Numbered from the stretch's first letter, positions 15,697 to 24,911 are shown. The stretch is DNA of 33,117 nt from Rhodothermaceae bacterium Tc-Br11_B2g6_7 (GCA_001564055.1 LKNB01000030.1:1-33117); one strand, 5' to 3'. Notes: generated by a model from the sequence alone, not told the origin. Made by a program: numbers and translations.

Positions 15697-17409
15697 ATGT
15701 TTACGCGCTATAGATTGACCCTCGTAACCTTGCTCGGTGCGGTGCTCCTAATAGCGGGCTGTGCCGACCTGGACATCGAAAACCTAAATGCTCCTGACGC
15801 TGAACGAGCCATCACCGACGCCAGTGACCTGCAGTCGGTCTTGGCTGGTGGCTACACCAGCTGGTGGAACGGGAGCTACTCAAACACCCCGCAGTCTGTG
15901 CCGCAGCCCCACCTTGATGGTTGGGCAGATGCCATGACGACCACCAACGCGTTTCGTGGGTTTTGGAACGTGGCTGTGGATGAACCGCGGGCCGAATTTC
16001 CCAATACGCTTTCGTTCGGTGATCTCTCCATCGTATCAAACCCGTGGTCGAACCTGAATGCGGCCATCTCATCGGCCAATGATGTGATCTTCCAGATCGA
16101 GTTTAACGACTTCGCTGTGGTGATTGACGGTACCGACGAGACCCAGGAATCGTTGGCAGCTGCCTACTTTCTGCGCGGGCTCGCCTATGGCCATCTGGCC
16201 AATTACTTTAATCAGGCGTTCATCGTAGGGGCTGACTTTGGCGAGGAGGAAATCGCCGCGCTTGAGTTTAGCGATTACGAGGCGGTCCTCGCACAGGCCC
16301 GAGCCGACATTGGCCAGGCCCGTGCGATCGCCGAGGTCAACGCCTTCACCATGGAGAACTACTTGCCGTTCTCGGTGCCCGTTACCAACGGGCGTCTCGT
16401 GGAAATGGCGAATTCGTTCGAGGCACGGTTCATCGTAAGCAACCCACGGACGCCGGCCGAGAACGACGCTATCAACTGGAGCGAAGTCCGAAATCTGGCC
16501 GCCAACGGGATTCAGGAAAGCGTGGTGATGCAGTTGGATGGCTCCAGCTGGTTCAACAACTACCAGTACATTAGTGGCCTCTTTTGGTACTGGCGGGTGG
16601 ATAATCGCATCATAAACATGATGGACGACACCTATCCCGTCAAGTACCCGGCGAATCGTGCGGGAGAAGCGCTGGCACCTGCGGTCTCGGATGACCAGCG
16701 TTTATGTCCCGGCACCACGGAAGACCTGACGTTTTTCCAGGGCGACGGATTAGAAGAAGCACGTGAACTGGGCTGCTACTTCGCCTACGAAACGGATCAG
16801 TCCTTCTTCCGGGAAGACCGTGGTCCTACGCTGCAGAGCAACTACTTCTATGCCCGCGACTTCGTCGACCAGCAGTGGAACCAGACGCCGTTTGCCGCGG
16901 GGCCAGGCCCGATCTTCCTGCTGGATGAGAATATCTTGATGGAAGCAGAGGCGGCTGCCCGTACCGGGGATGTGCCCGCGGCGGTCGGGCTGGTGAATAG
17001 TGGCTCCCGCGTCACCATCGGTGGTCTTGAGCCGCTGGATGAAGGTGCCTCCCAGGCTGAAGTGCTCAACGCAATCTACTACGAGCGTGACATCGAGCTG
17101 TACCGCACGGGTATGGGGCTGCCGTACTACGACCTGCGCCGCCGTGGCCAACTGCAGGCTGGCACGCCGCTGCACCTGCCGGTTCCGGCTACGGAACTGC
17201 AGACCATTGGCGAGGCGCTCTATACCTTTGGTGGTGTGGGCAACGCTGGCCAACCCGGAACGGCCTCGGGCGACAATGCCTGGTGCGACCAGGGTGGCCT
17301 CAGTTGCGACGGGCCGTTCACGGCGCCGCTGAACAGTGGGCTGGTCCTTCAGGACGCAGCGCGCCTCGGACCCAACCCCAGCCGCATCAGCACGATGCCG
17401 ATTCGCTAA
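15697..17409 (+). CDS. SusD/RagB-type nutrient-binding outer-membrane lipoprotein
   Basis: The SusD partner of the frameshifted SusC upstream. The 570-residue product starts with a lipoprotein signal peptide (MFTRYRLTLVTLLGAVLLIA) and lipobox IAGC, with lipidated Cys22. The N-terminal helical region includes SDLQSVLAGGYTSWWNG, and TPR-like helices follow (LAAAYFLRGLAYGHLANYFN, about 155-175). The C-terminal part has the usual AAARTGD segment, then AIYYERDIELYRTGMGLPYYDLRRRG. The ATG at 15697 is preferred because the in-frame upstream start at 15595 would bury the signal peptide. The gene is intact although its SusC partner is broken, so either the break is recent or the SusC sequence is in error. 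A strong hairpin follows at 17452. Confidence 0.92.
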   Translation: MFTRYRLTLVTLLGAVLLIAGCADLDIENLNAPDAERAITDASDLQSVLAGGYTSWWNGSYSNTPQSVPQPHLDGWADAMTTTNAFRGFWNVAVDEPRAEFPNTLSFGDLSIVSNPWSNLNAAISSANDVIFQIEFNDFAVVIDGTDETQESLAAAYFLRGLAYGHLANYFNQAFIVGADFGEEEIAALEFSDYEAVLAQARADIGQARAIAEVNAFTMENYLPFSVPVTNGRLVEMANSFEARFIVSNPRTPAENDAINWSEVRNLAANGIQESVVMQLDGSSWFNNYQYISGLFWYWRVDNRIINMMDDTYPVKYPANRAGEALAPAVSDDQRLCPGTTEDLTFFQGDGLEEARELGCYFAYETDQSFFREDRGPTLQSNYFYARDFVDQQWNQTPFAAGPGPIFLLDENILMEAEAAARTGDVPAAVGLVNSGSRVTIGGLEPLDEGASQAEVLNAIYYERDIELYRTGMGLPYYDLRRRGQLQAGTPLHLPVPATELQTIGEALYTFGGVGNAGQPGTASGDNAWCDQGGLSCDGPFTAPLNSGLVLQDAARLGPNPSRISTMPIR

Positions 17410-17451
17410 CCGCATCTTCTCGCATCGGGCGTTACCATACGCCCTGTACAG

Positions 17452-17502
17452 CAACAGAAAAGCCGGAGTGGGCCGTAAGGGCCTGCTCTGGCTTTTCTGT
17501 TG
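17452..17502. terminator. Bidirectional terminator between susD and aroA
   Basis: A long hairpin: CAACAGAAAAGCCGGAG pairs with CTCTGGCTTTTCTGTTG (one G-U pair), and a GGGCC/GGCC inner stem closes on a GTAA loop. It lies between the convergent stop codons of the SusD gene and aroA. Its A/T-rich ends act as U-tracts on either strand. Confidence 0.85.
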
Positions 17503-17532
17503 TAGAGACGAGTAAGCGTACCGTTCAGCGGT

Positions 17533-18807
17533 TTAGCTCACACTGGTCAGCGCTTCCCAAAACCGAGGAAACGAAACCTCAGCATGCTCAGCCCCCGTGA
17601 TAGTCGTGGGGCCGTCGGCCACAAGGGCCGCTACCGCACTGGCCATCGCAATGCGGTGATCGCCGAAGCTGTCGAGCGTCGCCCCGGAGAACGCCTGCGG
17701 GCCGTCGATGGCCAGCCCGTCATCGAAGGTTTCGACGGTTGCGCCGAGCGCGCGCAGGTTGGTGGCGATGGCGGCGATGCGGTCCGTCTCCTTTACGCGG
17801 AGCTCGGCAGCGTCGCGGATGGTGGTGCGGCCACTGGCCTGCGTGGCGGCGACGGCCAGCACGGGGATCTCGTCGATCAGGTTGGGGATGAGGGCGCCGT
17901 CAATCGTCACGCCGTGTAGGGGAGCGGATTTCACGCTGAGGGTGGCCAGCGGCTCAAAGCTGTGCTCCCGCTCGTCGCTGATGTCGATGGTGGCGCCCAT
18001 CGTGCGCAGTACGTTCACCACGCCGGCCCGCGACGGATTGAGGCCCACGCTGCGCATCTCCAGGGCGCTGCCGGGCACAATGCTGCCCGCAACGAGGAAG
18101 AACGCCGCCGCCGAAATATCACGCGGCACCGCCCAGGTGCCGGTGGCTACGGTCTGCCCTTCGCGCACGGACAGGTGCCGCGCCCCGCCGATCTCTACCA
18201 CGTCCATGCCCAACATACGCTCGGTGTGGTCGCGGGAGGGCGTGGGTTCGATCACGGTAGTCTCCCCCGCAGCGTGCAAGCCGGCCAGCAGCACGCACGA
18301 CTTGACCTGCGCAGAGGCCACAGGTAGCGTGTAGGTGATGCCCTGCAGGTTGGCGCCACCGGTAATGTGGATAGGCGCGCAGCCGTCCGTCAGGGTGATC
18401 AGGGCGCCCATCTCGCGGAGTGGCGCGGCAATGCGTTCCATCGGGCGGTCGCGCAGCGACGCATCGCCAGTGAGGACGCTGTCGAAGGGCTGCCCGGCGA
18501 GAATGCCCGCGAGCAGGCGCATCGTGGTGCCCGAGTTACCGCAGTCCAGCGGTTCGTCGGGGGGCGTAAAGCCAAAGCGCCCCACACCCTCTACGTACAG
18601 TACCCCGTCTTCCTCCTCAATCTCGACCCCCAACTGGCGCAGACAGGCGAGCGTTGACTGCGGGTCGGCCGCGTCGGGGTAGTTGACGATCTGCGATGGT
18701 CCATCGGCCAGGGCGGCAAAGAGAGCCGCGCGGTGGGCAATCGACTTGTCGGGCGGAAGCGCCACGCGACCCATGAGGCCACGCGAGGGGTGAAGGACCT
18801 GATCCAT
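17533..18807 (-). CDS. aroA: 3-phosphoshikimate 1-carboxyvinyltransferase (EPSP synthase)
   Basis: EPSP synthase joins phosphoenolpyruvate to shikimate-3-phosphate, the sixth step of the shikimate pathway. The 424-residue product has the usual length. Motifs seen are LPPDKSIAHRAALFAAL (about 17-33), GNSGTTMRLLAGILAG (about 90-105), RDRPMERI (about 117-124), the SRDHTERML segment (about 185-193), the IDEIPVLAVAAT region carrying the catalytic acid (about 313-324) and RVKETDRI (about 336-343). The DKSIxHR and GNSGTTMRL forms resemble class II enzymes, which are often less sensitive to glyphosate; this is inference only. It follows the adenosine deaminase gene by 46 bp on the same strand and is probably co-transcribed. 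The DAHP synthase of the same pathway is encoded at 25583. Confidence 0.96.
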   Translation of the reverse strand: MDQVLHPSRGLMGRVALPPDKSIAHRAALFAALADGPSQIVNYPDAADPQSTLACLRQLGVEIEEEDGVLYVEGVGRFGFTPPDEPLDCGNSGTTMRLLAGILAGQPFDSVLTGDASLRDRPMERIAAPLREMGALITLTDGCAPIHITGGANLQGITYTLPVASAQVKSCVLLAGLHAAGETTVIEPTPSRDHTERMLGMDVVEIGGARHLSVREGQTVATGTWAVPRDISAAAFFLVAGSIVPGSALEMRSVGLNPSRAGVVNVLRTMGATIDISDEREHSFEPLATLSVKSAPLHGVTIDGALIPNLIDEIPVLAVAATQASGRTTIRDAAELRVKETDRIAAIATNLRALGATVETFDDGLAIDGPQAFSGATLDSFGDHRIAMASAVAALVADGPTTITGAEHAEVSFPRFWEALTSVS

Positions 18808-18853
18808 GAGCGAGGAGCGGGATAGCTAACATGAAGTGGCGGAAGCAGCGGAT

Positions 18854-19918
18854 CTACCACACCGGGGTTTCTGATGATGCCTGTGCGGGAAACGCCGTTT
18901 TCATAGCTTTCAGCAGCTCCTGTTTTTCGTCCCAGGGTAAGAATGCGTACCGAAACCCGTTCAAGGCAATCTCTCGCAGGGCGTCGGCACTCACGCCGCA
19001 GCGGGTGTGCACGCGGTGGAGCTCTTCCGTCACAGACGTCCGGCTGAAGAGGCGGTTGTCGGTGTTGACGGTTACCGGCACCCCGGCGTCCACAATAGGA
19101 CCGATCGGATGCTCCGCGAATCCGTCCACCGCATGGGTCTGCACATTGCTGGTGGGGCAGATTTCCAGCGGAATCTGGTGATCGACGAAATACTGCATCA
19201 GCTCCGGATTTTTCGGTAGCGTGATGCCGTGGCCAATGCGGTGAGCGCCACAGTAAAAGAGGGCTTGCTGAATGGAGTCCGGTCCCCACGACTCCCCTGC
19301 GTGGATCGTGAGATTAAGGAGGTTGTTGCGGGCATAGTAAAACGCGTGCAGGTGATGCTTGGGTGGGTTGCCCGCTTCACCGCCCGCCAGGTCGAAGCCG
19401 GTTACGCCGCGGTCTTTGTAGGCCACCGCCAGTTCAGCCAGGCGCAGCGACGCGCTCTCGTACCGGTCGCGCAATCCACAGATGATAACACTGGTCCTGA
19501 TGTCGAAGTCCTGCTCGGCTCGCCGCAGCCCTTCCAGCACCGCATCGTTTACATCCTCGAGCGATAGCCCATCCTTGGTAGCGACGATGGGCGCATACCG
19601 CACCTCCAGGTAGCGGACGTTCTCGTGGGCGTTATCTTCAGCCAGCTCGTACGCAATCCGGGAGAGGGCTTCTTTGGTTTGCATCAGGGGAATCGTGTAC
19701 TGAAACCACTGTAAGTACCGCTCAAGCGTCTCTGAATCATCTACCTGTTTCAGAATCTCCCGGAGGCCGTCCACACTGTCGGATGGCAGCACGTCCATCT
19801 TACCCTGCGTCCTGGCCAGGTCCAGCATGGTCTGGAGCCGGAGGGAGCCGTCCAGGTGGCAGTGGAGCTCCGCCTTAGGCCAAGAGCGGATCGTATCAAG
19901 GGAAAGCGTGGATTCCAT
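18854..19918 (-). CDS. add: Adenosine deaminase
   Basis: This enzyme hydrolyses adenosine to inosine in purine salvage. The 354-residue TIM-barrel protein shows the zinc ligands His19 and His21 in ELHCHLDGS, LTIHAGES with another zinc His, the HRIGHG catalytic segment, and NTDN near the C terminus. Many bacterial members have TDN where the animal enzyme has TDD. I chose the ATG at 19918, because the same frame extends to 20059 but the extra 47 residues (Pro-, Ser- and Arg-rich) precede the normal family start. The aroA gene follows 46 bp downstream. A related deaminase specificity, such as for a modified nucleoside, cannot be excluded. Confidence 0.9.
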   Translation of the reverse strand: MESTLSLDTIRSWPKAELHCHLDGSLRLQTMLDLARTQGKMDVLPSDSVDGLREILKQVDDSETLERYLQWFQYTIPLMQTKEALSRIAYELAEDNAHENVRYLEVRYAPIVATKDGLSLEDVNDAVLEGLRRAEQDFDIRTSVIICGLRDRYESASLRLAELAVAYKDRGVTGFDLAGGEAGNPPKHHLHAFYYARNNLLNLTIHAGESWGPDSIQQALFYCGAHRIGHGITLPKNPELMQYFVDHQIPLEICPTSNVQTHAVDGFAEHPIGPIVDAGVPVTVNTDNRLFSRTSVTEELHRVHTRCGVSADALREIALNGFRYAFLPWDEKQELLKAMKTAFPAQASSETPVW

Positions 19919-20149
19919 AGCGGGAGAGCGATGCGTGCGTGGGGATGGGTGGCTGCGTAGCGCGCAGATGGTAGCCGAAAACAACACGCGACCCCCAAAG
20001 GCTGTTTCGCCAGCGTCGACTTGGGGCGGCGGGTGTAGGAACCGCTCAACAGACGGCACGTTACGACTTCCCTACAGCAGGAGCGGTAAAACGTCCGGCT
20101 GTAGCACCTGCGCTACACGCGCTTTTCGTATCACCGATTCACGGTAGTT

Positions 20150-20434
20150 ATGGGTATCCCCGGCGGGTTCGAACTGGTCATCATCTTTCTGGTCATCCTC
20201 CTGGTCTTCGGGGCCAAGCGGATTCCCGAGATTGCCCGCGGCGTGGGCAAAGGGATCCGCGAGTTTAAGGATGCCACCAGCGAAATCAAACGCGAAATTG
20301 ATGTGGAGGAGAAGCGGGAGTCGATTCGTCCTCCACGGCAGGGCCAACCGCAGCCGCGCGAGTCGGCTCGCCCGCAGGAAGAGCAGGCGCAAGAGCAAGA
20401 TCCCCAAGCATCAGATGCTACGGAGCAGCGCTAA
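20150..20434 (+). CDS. tatA: Sec-independent protein translocase subunit TatA/E
   Basis: TatA oligomerises to form the passage through which the twin-arginine system exports folded proteins. The 94-residue product has one N-terminal membrane helix (GFELVIIFLVILLVF, about 6-20), the FGAKRIPE hinge (about 21-28) and an amphipathic helix (ARGVGKGIREFKDATSEIK, about 30-48). A polar tail rich in Gln, Glu, Pro and Arg follows. This is the standard layout for TatA. TatB is similar but usually longer, and is less likely. It is divergent from adenosine deaminase and 98 bp upstream of gatA; tatC is not in the window. Confidence 0.92.
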   Translation: MGIPGGFELVIIFLVILLVFGAKRIPEIARGVGKGIREFKDATSEIKREIDVEEKRESIRPPRQGQPQPRESARPQEEQAQEQDPQASDATEQR

Positions 20435-20532
20435 CGACCCGGCCCCATAGGTCGAACGCACCGGCTGCGGATAGGCCGGCCGCGCCCCCACTTATTTCGT
20501 GATTTACCTGAGTTGAATTCCCTGTAGCCTAC

Positions 20533-22077
20533 ATGCCCTACCCCACATTTTCGGATGCCCAGCGGGCACTGAAAAACGACGAGACCAGCTGCGAAGCACT
20601 GGTCTCTTCTTTTTTGGACCGCATCGAGCAACGCAACGATGAACTGAACGCCTTTATAGAGCTGGATGAGGATGGCGCGCGCAACCACGCCCGCTACCTC
20701 GACAGCCAGCGCGCCCGGGGCCACGAGCGTCCCCTGGCCGGGCTGATCGTTGGCGTAAAAGACGTGCTGTGCATGCGCGGGCGGAAGGTCACCTGCGGCT
20801 CCAAGATGCTCTCGTGCTTCGAGTCGCTGATTGACGCCACCGCGCTAAAGCGGCTGCGCGACGCGGGCGCCATTTTCATCGGGAAAACCAACTGCGACGA
20901 GTTCGCCATGGGGTCGTCTAATGAGACCTCCCACGCCGGCCCGGTGCGCAACCCGGTTGATCCGACGCGGGTGCCGGGCGGCTCGTCGGGCGGCTCGGCC
21001 GCTGCGGTAGCCGATGGGATGGCCCACGCCGCGCTGGGCACCGACACCGGTGGCTCGATACGGCAGCCGGCGGCCTTCTGCGGGGTGGTGGGGCTCAAGC
21101 CTACCTACGGCCGCGTGAGCCGCTACGGGCTGGTGGCGTATGCCTCCTCGTTCGACACCATCGGCCCGATGGCGCACTCGGTGGAAGACGTGGCCCGGCT
21201 GCTCGAAGCCATGGCTGGCCCAGACCCCAACGACGCCACCAGCGCCGACGTCCCCGTGCCGTCCTACACGGACGCGCTCACCAACTCGGTTGAAGGCCTC
21301 CGCATCGGGCTTCCGAAGGAGTACTTCGCTGAAGGGTTGGATGAGGAAATTCAGGAGATGGTCTATGCCAAGGTGCGCCGCCTGAAGGCGGCCGGCGCCA
21401 CCGTGCAGGAAGTCTCGTTGCCCCACACCGATTACGGCATCGCGGCCTACTACATCCTGACGACCGCCGAGGCCTCCAGCAACCTGGCGCGCTACGACGG
21501 TGTGCGGTATGGCCACCGGGCGGACGTAAAGGAGACCCGCGATACCCTCCAAGCCGAGCATCAGCAGCTCAAGAAGTCACGGGATACGGCACAGGCCAAC
21601 GGCAACGCGGAGCGGGCAAAAGCCCTGCAGGAGGCGCTGGATGCGCAGGAGAGCCTGCTCAACCGCCTCTACGCCGATACCCGTACGGAAGGCTTTGGCA
21701 CGGAGGTCAAGCGCCGCATCATGCTGGGCACGTACGTGCTCTCTTCCGGCTATTACGATGCCTACTACGAGAAGGCGCAGCGCGTGCGCACGCTGATCCG
21801 CAACGACTTCGACCAGGCGTTTGAGGCGGTCGACGTGCTGATTACGCCTGCTACGCCGACCCCCGCCTTTGAGCTGGGGAGCAAAGTAGACGACCCGCTG
21901 GCCATGTACCTCAACGATGTGTACACCGTGACGGCCAACCTGGCCGGGGTGCCCGGGCTTGTGGTGCCCGCCGGCACCCACAGCAGCGGCCTTCCCGTGG
22001 GCATGCAGCTCCTGGGCCGTCACTTTGATGAAGCTACGCTCCTGCAGGTCGGCGATGTCGCCATGAACCTTTCATAG
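20533..22077 (+). CDS. gatA: Aspartyl/glutamyl-tRNA amidotransferase subunit A
   Basis: GatA is the amidase of GatCAB. It releases ammonia from glutamine and passes it to GatB, which amidates Glu-tRNA(Gln) or Asp-tRNA(Asn). The catalytic triad is visible as Lys76 (VGVKD), Ser151 (GGSSGGSA) and Ser175 (DTGGSIR), with typical surrounding sequence. The product is 514 residues, about 25-35 longer than common GatA. The excess is a Gln/Lys/Ala-rich, probably coiled-coil insertion at about 336-374, between RADVKET and NRLYADTRTEGFG. gatB and gatC are not in the window. The gene follows tatA by 98 bp. Confidence 0.95.
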   Translation: MPYPTFSDAQRALKNDETSCEALVSSFLDRIEQRNDELNAFIELDEDGARNHARYLDSQRARGHERPLAGLIVGVKDVLCMRGRKVTCGSKMLSCFESLIDATALKRLRDAGAIFIGKTNCDEFAMGSSNETSHAGPVRNPVDPTRVPGGSSGGSAAAVADGMAHAALGTDTGGSIRQPAAFCGVVGLKPTYGRVSRYGLVAYASSFDTIGPMAHSVEDVARLLEAMAGPDPNDATSADVPVPSYTDALTNSVEGLRIGLPKEYFAEGLDEEIQEMVYAKVRRLKAAGATVQEVSLPHTDYGIAAYYILTTAEASSNLARYDGVRYGHRADVKETRDTLQAEHQQLKKSRDTAQANGNAERAKALQEALDAQESLLNRLYADTRTEGFGTEVKRRIMLGTYVLSSGYYDAYYEKAQRVRTLIRNDFDQAFEAVDVLITPATPTPAFELGSKVDDPLAMYLNDVYTVTANLAGVPGLVVPAGTHSSGLPVGMQLLGRHFDEATLLQVGDVAMNLS

Positions 22078-22097
22078 GTTTTCCATTGCACACGCCA

Positions 22098-22127
22098 TTG
22101 CGAACCGTGCTGAAAACTCTATCTTTA
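22098..22127 (+). promoter_or_regulatory. Candidate Bacteroidota-type promoter of sucD
   Basis: TTG (22098-22100) and TATCTTTA (22120-22127) are 19 bases apart, fitting the TTTG / TAnnTTTG arrangement with one mismatch in each box. It lies in the 111-bp gap between gatA and sucD, placing transcript start about 55 bp before the sucD ATG. Confidence 0.4.
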
Positions 22128-22188
22128 GATCAGCCTACGGTGCCGTCCGGCATCGTGCCGTTTCCTGCCAACCTTGCCTTTTCCCCTC

Positions 22189-23064
22189 ATGAGCATCCTG
22201 GTCAACTCTGATACCCGTCTCGTTGTGCAAGGCCTTACCGGCAGCGAGGGCTCCTTTCATGCCGAGCAGATGATCGCGTACGGCACCAACGTCGTCGCGG
22301 GCGTGACGCCGGGCAAGGGCGGACAAACCCACCTCGACCGGCCCGTCTTCAACACGGTCGAAGAAGCCGTCGTGGAGGAAGGCGCCAACACGTCCATCAT
22401 CTTTGTCCCACCGCCCTTTGCCGCTGACGCCATCATGGAAGCAGCGGATGCCGGTATTGAGGTCATCATCTGCATTACGGAGGGCATCCCCGTGCAGGAC
22501 ATGATTCCGGCATACCATTACGTGCAGAAGACGGGGGCGCACCTTATCGGGCCCAACTGCCCGGGTGTCATCACGCCGGGCGAGGCCAAGGTGGGCATCA
22601 TGCCCGCGATGATCTTCTCCGAAGGCTCCATTGGCGTGATCTCGCGGTCCGGCACGCTCACCTATGAGGCGGTCGACCAGCTGACCCGGGCGGGCTTTGG
22701 GCAAAGCACAGCCGTGGGCATTGGCGGCGACCCGATCATCGGGACGCGCTTCATCGACGCGCTGGAGCTCTTTGAGGCCGACGACGACACCGACGCCGTC
22801 GTGCTCATTGGGGAGATCGGCGGCTCGGCGGAAGAAGAAGCCGCCGCCTACATCAACGACCACTTTTCGAAGCCCGTCTTCGCCTTTATCGCTGGTCAGA
22901 CGGCCCCTCCCGGACGCCGCATGGGCCACGCGGGAGCCATCATCTCGGGCGGGAAGGGCACAGCCGCGGACAAGTTTGCCGCGCTTGAGGAGGCGGGGGC
23001 GACCATCGTGCGCAACCCGGCCCTTATCGGGGAAGCCGTAAGCAACCAGTTTAGTGCGGCGTGA
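22189..23064 (+). CDS. sucD: Succinate-CoA ligase subunit alpha
   Basis: This subunit of succinyl-CoA synthetase carries out the citric-acid-cycle step that makes ATP or GTP from succinyl-CoA. The 291-residue product has the CoA-binding fold at the N terminus ([20 protein letters not shown]), [18 protein letters not shown] and [14 protein letters not shown]. The phosphorylated histidine is His247 in [16 protein letters not shown] use the ATG at 22189; the upstream TTG at 22174 would add five residues. The beta subunit gene sucC is not adjacent, so the two are encoded apart. A candidate promoter lies just upstream and a double hairpin lies downstream. Confidence 0.96.
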   Translation: MSILVNSDTRLVVQGLTGSEGSFHAEQMIAYGTNVVAGVTPGKGGQTHLDRPVFNTVEEAVVEEGANTSIIFVPPPFAADAIMEAADAGIEVIICITEGIPVQDMIPAYHYVQKTGAHLIGPNCPGVITPGEAKVGIMPAMIFSEGSIGVISRSGTLTYEAVDQLTRAGFGQSTAVGIGGDPIIGTRFIDALELFEADDDTDAVVLIGEIGGSAEEEAAAYINDHFSKPVFAFIAGQTAPPGRRMGHAGAIISGGKGTAADKFAALEEAGATIVRNPALIGEAVSNQFSAA

Positions 23065-23070
23065 ACACGT

Positions 23071-23149
23071 CGGTGAGTCCCCCTCACCGAGCGACACCCC
23101 GCACCTACACCGCAGCCTGACGCCCTCGTCGAGCTGCGGTGTTCTTTTT
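23071..23149 (+). terminator. Double hairpin terminator after sucD
   Basis: A first hairpin, CGGTGAG / CTCACCG (23071-23089), is followed by a perfect 10-bp stem, ACACCGCAGC / GCTGCGGTGT (23107-23142), leading into TTCTTTTT. The second is a classic Rho-independent terminator; the first may assist it. Confidence 0.9.
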
Positions 23150-23181
23150 CCAGCCCTTTTTCATTCTTCTGGTGCCCTCCG

Positions 23182-23772
23182 ATGCGTGTAACGAAAGCCG
23201 AGTTCATCACCGGCGCGACCCAATGGAGCGAACTTCCCGCTGACGGACGGCCAGAGGTCGCGTTCGTGGGCCGCTCCAACGTGGGCAAGAGCTCCCTGCT
23301 AAATGAGCTTACCCATACCAAAGGACTGGCGCGCACCAGCGGCACGCCGGGCAAGACGCAGCAGTTTAACTACTTCCTGATCAACAACCAGCTCTACTTT
23401 GTGGACCTGCCCGGGTATGGCTATGCCAAGGTCGCACGCAAACAGCGCGAGCGGTGGGGGCGGTTCATCGGGCAGTTTCTGTTGGAGCGGGAACCGCTGC
23501 GCCTTGTCATCCACCTGGTCGACAGCCGGCACGAGCCGCAGCCCAAGGACGAGGACATCATGGATGCCATGCGGGGCAATCCGGTACCGTACGTCATCGC
23601 ACAGACGAAGATTGACAAGCTGTCCTCGCGCAATAAGCGGGTGAAGAGCCAGCGCACGCTGGAAAAGGCCCTGGAGGCGCGGGCGATGGACGTGCCGATC
23701 GTCCAGACGTCGGCGGAGACCGGGGAAGGCAAAAAGGAGTTGATGAAATGGGTGGGTATGCTGGCTACCTGA
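23182..23772 (+). CDS. engB: Ribosome biogenesis GTPase EngB (YsxC)
   Basis: EngB is an essential small GTPase in late assembly of the large ribosomal subunit. The 196-residue product matches the family length. GTP-binding motifs are G1 GRSNVGKSSLLN (from Gly30), the switch region RTSGTPGKTQQFNYF (51-65), G3 DLPGYGYAK (from Asp75), G4 TKIDKL and G5 TSAETGEG. It starts 117 bp after sucD, just past the terminator, so it has its own promoter or depends on read-through. The ATG at 23182 gives the typical N terminus. Confidence 0.96.
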   Translation: MRVTKAEFITGATQWSELPADGRPEVAFVGRSNVGKSSLLNELTHTKGLARTSGTPGKTQQFNYFLINNQLYFVDLPGYGYAKVARKQRERWGRFIGQFLLEREPLRLVIHLVDSRHEPQPKDEDIMDAMRGNPVPYVIAQTKIDKLSSRNKRVKSQRTLEKALEARAMDVPIVQTSAETGEGKKELMKWVGMLAT

Positions 23773-23895
23773 TGCCGCTCGATGCGCGGCTGCGCCTGTG
23801 TGGCCGTGATGGATGCGCGTGCGACTGAAACCTGTGCCGTGGCGGGTAATTCGATCCTGCTCCGTCGTATCATCGGATTATGCTTGGAAGGCCCC

Positions 23896-24525
23896 ATGGC
23901 CTACGCCGTCAAAGAACTGTATTACACGCTCCAGGGAGAAGGCGCCCATACGGGCCGGCCGGCGGTATTTTTGCGGTTTGCCGGGTGCAACCTGTGGACG
24001 GGACGGGAGGAAGACCGGGCCTCTGCCATCTGCTCGTTCTGTGATACCGACTTCGTGGGTACCGATGGCCCGGGCGGCGGCAAGTTTCGCCGTCCGGAAG
24101 CATTGGCTCAGGCGGTGGCCGCCGCATGGCCCGGCGGCGGGCAGCCGTACGTGGTCTGCACCGGGGGCGAGCCACTGCTGCAGGTGGATGAGCCCCTCAT
24201 CGAGGCGCTGCATACGGCGGGGTTCGAGGTGGCGGTAGAGACCAACGGCACCCAGCCCGCGCCTGCAGGACTCGACTGGATCTGCATGAGCCCCAAAGCC
24301 GGGGCGCCGCTCGTGCTCACGCAGGGCGACGAGCTCAAGCTGGTGTACCGCCAGCCGGAGGCGTTGCCCGAGCAGTTTGCGGAGCTGGACTTCACCCACT
24401 TCTTCCTCCAGCCGATGGATGGCCCCGAGGTGGAGCGCTTCACGCGCGAGGCCGTCGCCTACTGTCTGCAGCACCCGCAATGGCGCCTCAGCATGCAGAC
24501 GCATAAGGTGCTGGGGCTGGCGTAA
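23896..24525 (+). CDS. queE: 7-carboxy-7-deazaguanine synthase
   Basis: QueE is a radical SAM enzyme that converts 6-carboxy-tetrahydropterin to 7-carboxy-7-deazaguanine on the way to queuosine. The 209-residue product has the substrate-binding start (ELYYTLQGEGAHTGRPAVF). The cluster cysteines are Cys31, Cys46 and Cys49, spaced CX14CX2C as in one known QueE subgroup rather than the common CX3CX2C of radical SAM enzymes. Further matches are VVCTGGEPLLQ and VAVETNGTQ. The ATG at 23896 is supported by GGAAGG just upstream; the longer frame to 23782 adds 38 unrelated residues. No other queuosine gene is in the window. Confidence 0.94.
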   Translation: MAYAVKELYYTLQGEGAHTGRPAVFLRFAGCNLWTGREEDRASAICSFCDTDFVGTDGPGGGKFRRPEALAQAVAAAWPGGGQPYVVCTGGEPLLQVDEPLIEALHTAGFEVAVETNGTQPAPAGLDWICMSPKAGAPLVLTQGDELKLVYRQPEALPEQFAELDFTHFFLQPMDGPEVERFTREAVAYCLQHPQWRLSMQTHKVLGLA

Positions 24526-24728
24526 GGCGGATGTCGGCTCCACGCCTTGCTGGTGGCAAGGCGGCCAAGAAGCCGTTTGGGAAGCGCTGGGCACAGGAAA
24601 AAGGTTGTTGCGGGCTTGAGCCGCTTGCCCGCCACGGCGTGAGCACGGACACGAATCAGGCAAAGTGCAGGTCCGTGCATGAAGCCCAAAGGCCCCAATT
24701 CAGAACGACAGCCAGCCCTGTAGAGGTT

Positions 24729-24758
24729 TATGGATCCTCGATCAAGTCGAGGATGACT
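24729..24758 (+). repeat. REP-like palindromic element, short copy
   Basis: TATGGATCCTC at the left and TCGAGGATGACT at the right enclose a compact hairpin (TCCTCGA / TCGAGGA with loop TCAAG). The two ends recur exactly, in inverted orientation, at 24912-24982. Confidence 0.65.
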
Positions 24759-24911
24759 GGTTTGGTAGGGTGCAGACATACGGGATGGGTGGCAATGCTT
24801 GTCTGGCTGGAAGTACGGGCTGCACGTCGTGGGTTGTGCGCGTTGAGCCCGTAGCTATGCAAGTGGTAAAATAAGGCTTAGCACATCGAACAATCTCTGC
24901 TCTTCCCTCAA

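Noticed and set aside
22135-23097. 320-codon minus-strand open frame opposite sucD
   Set aside because: It lies fully across sucD, whose motifs and active-site His are clear; the product is Arg/Asp/Gly-rich with no domain.
24531-24854. 107-codon open frame after queE
   Set aside because: It runs through the short REP-like element, has Arg/Gly-rich sequence without family resemblance, and is probably chance coding in GC-rich DNA.
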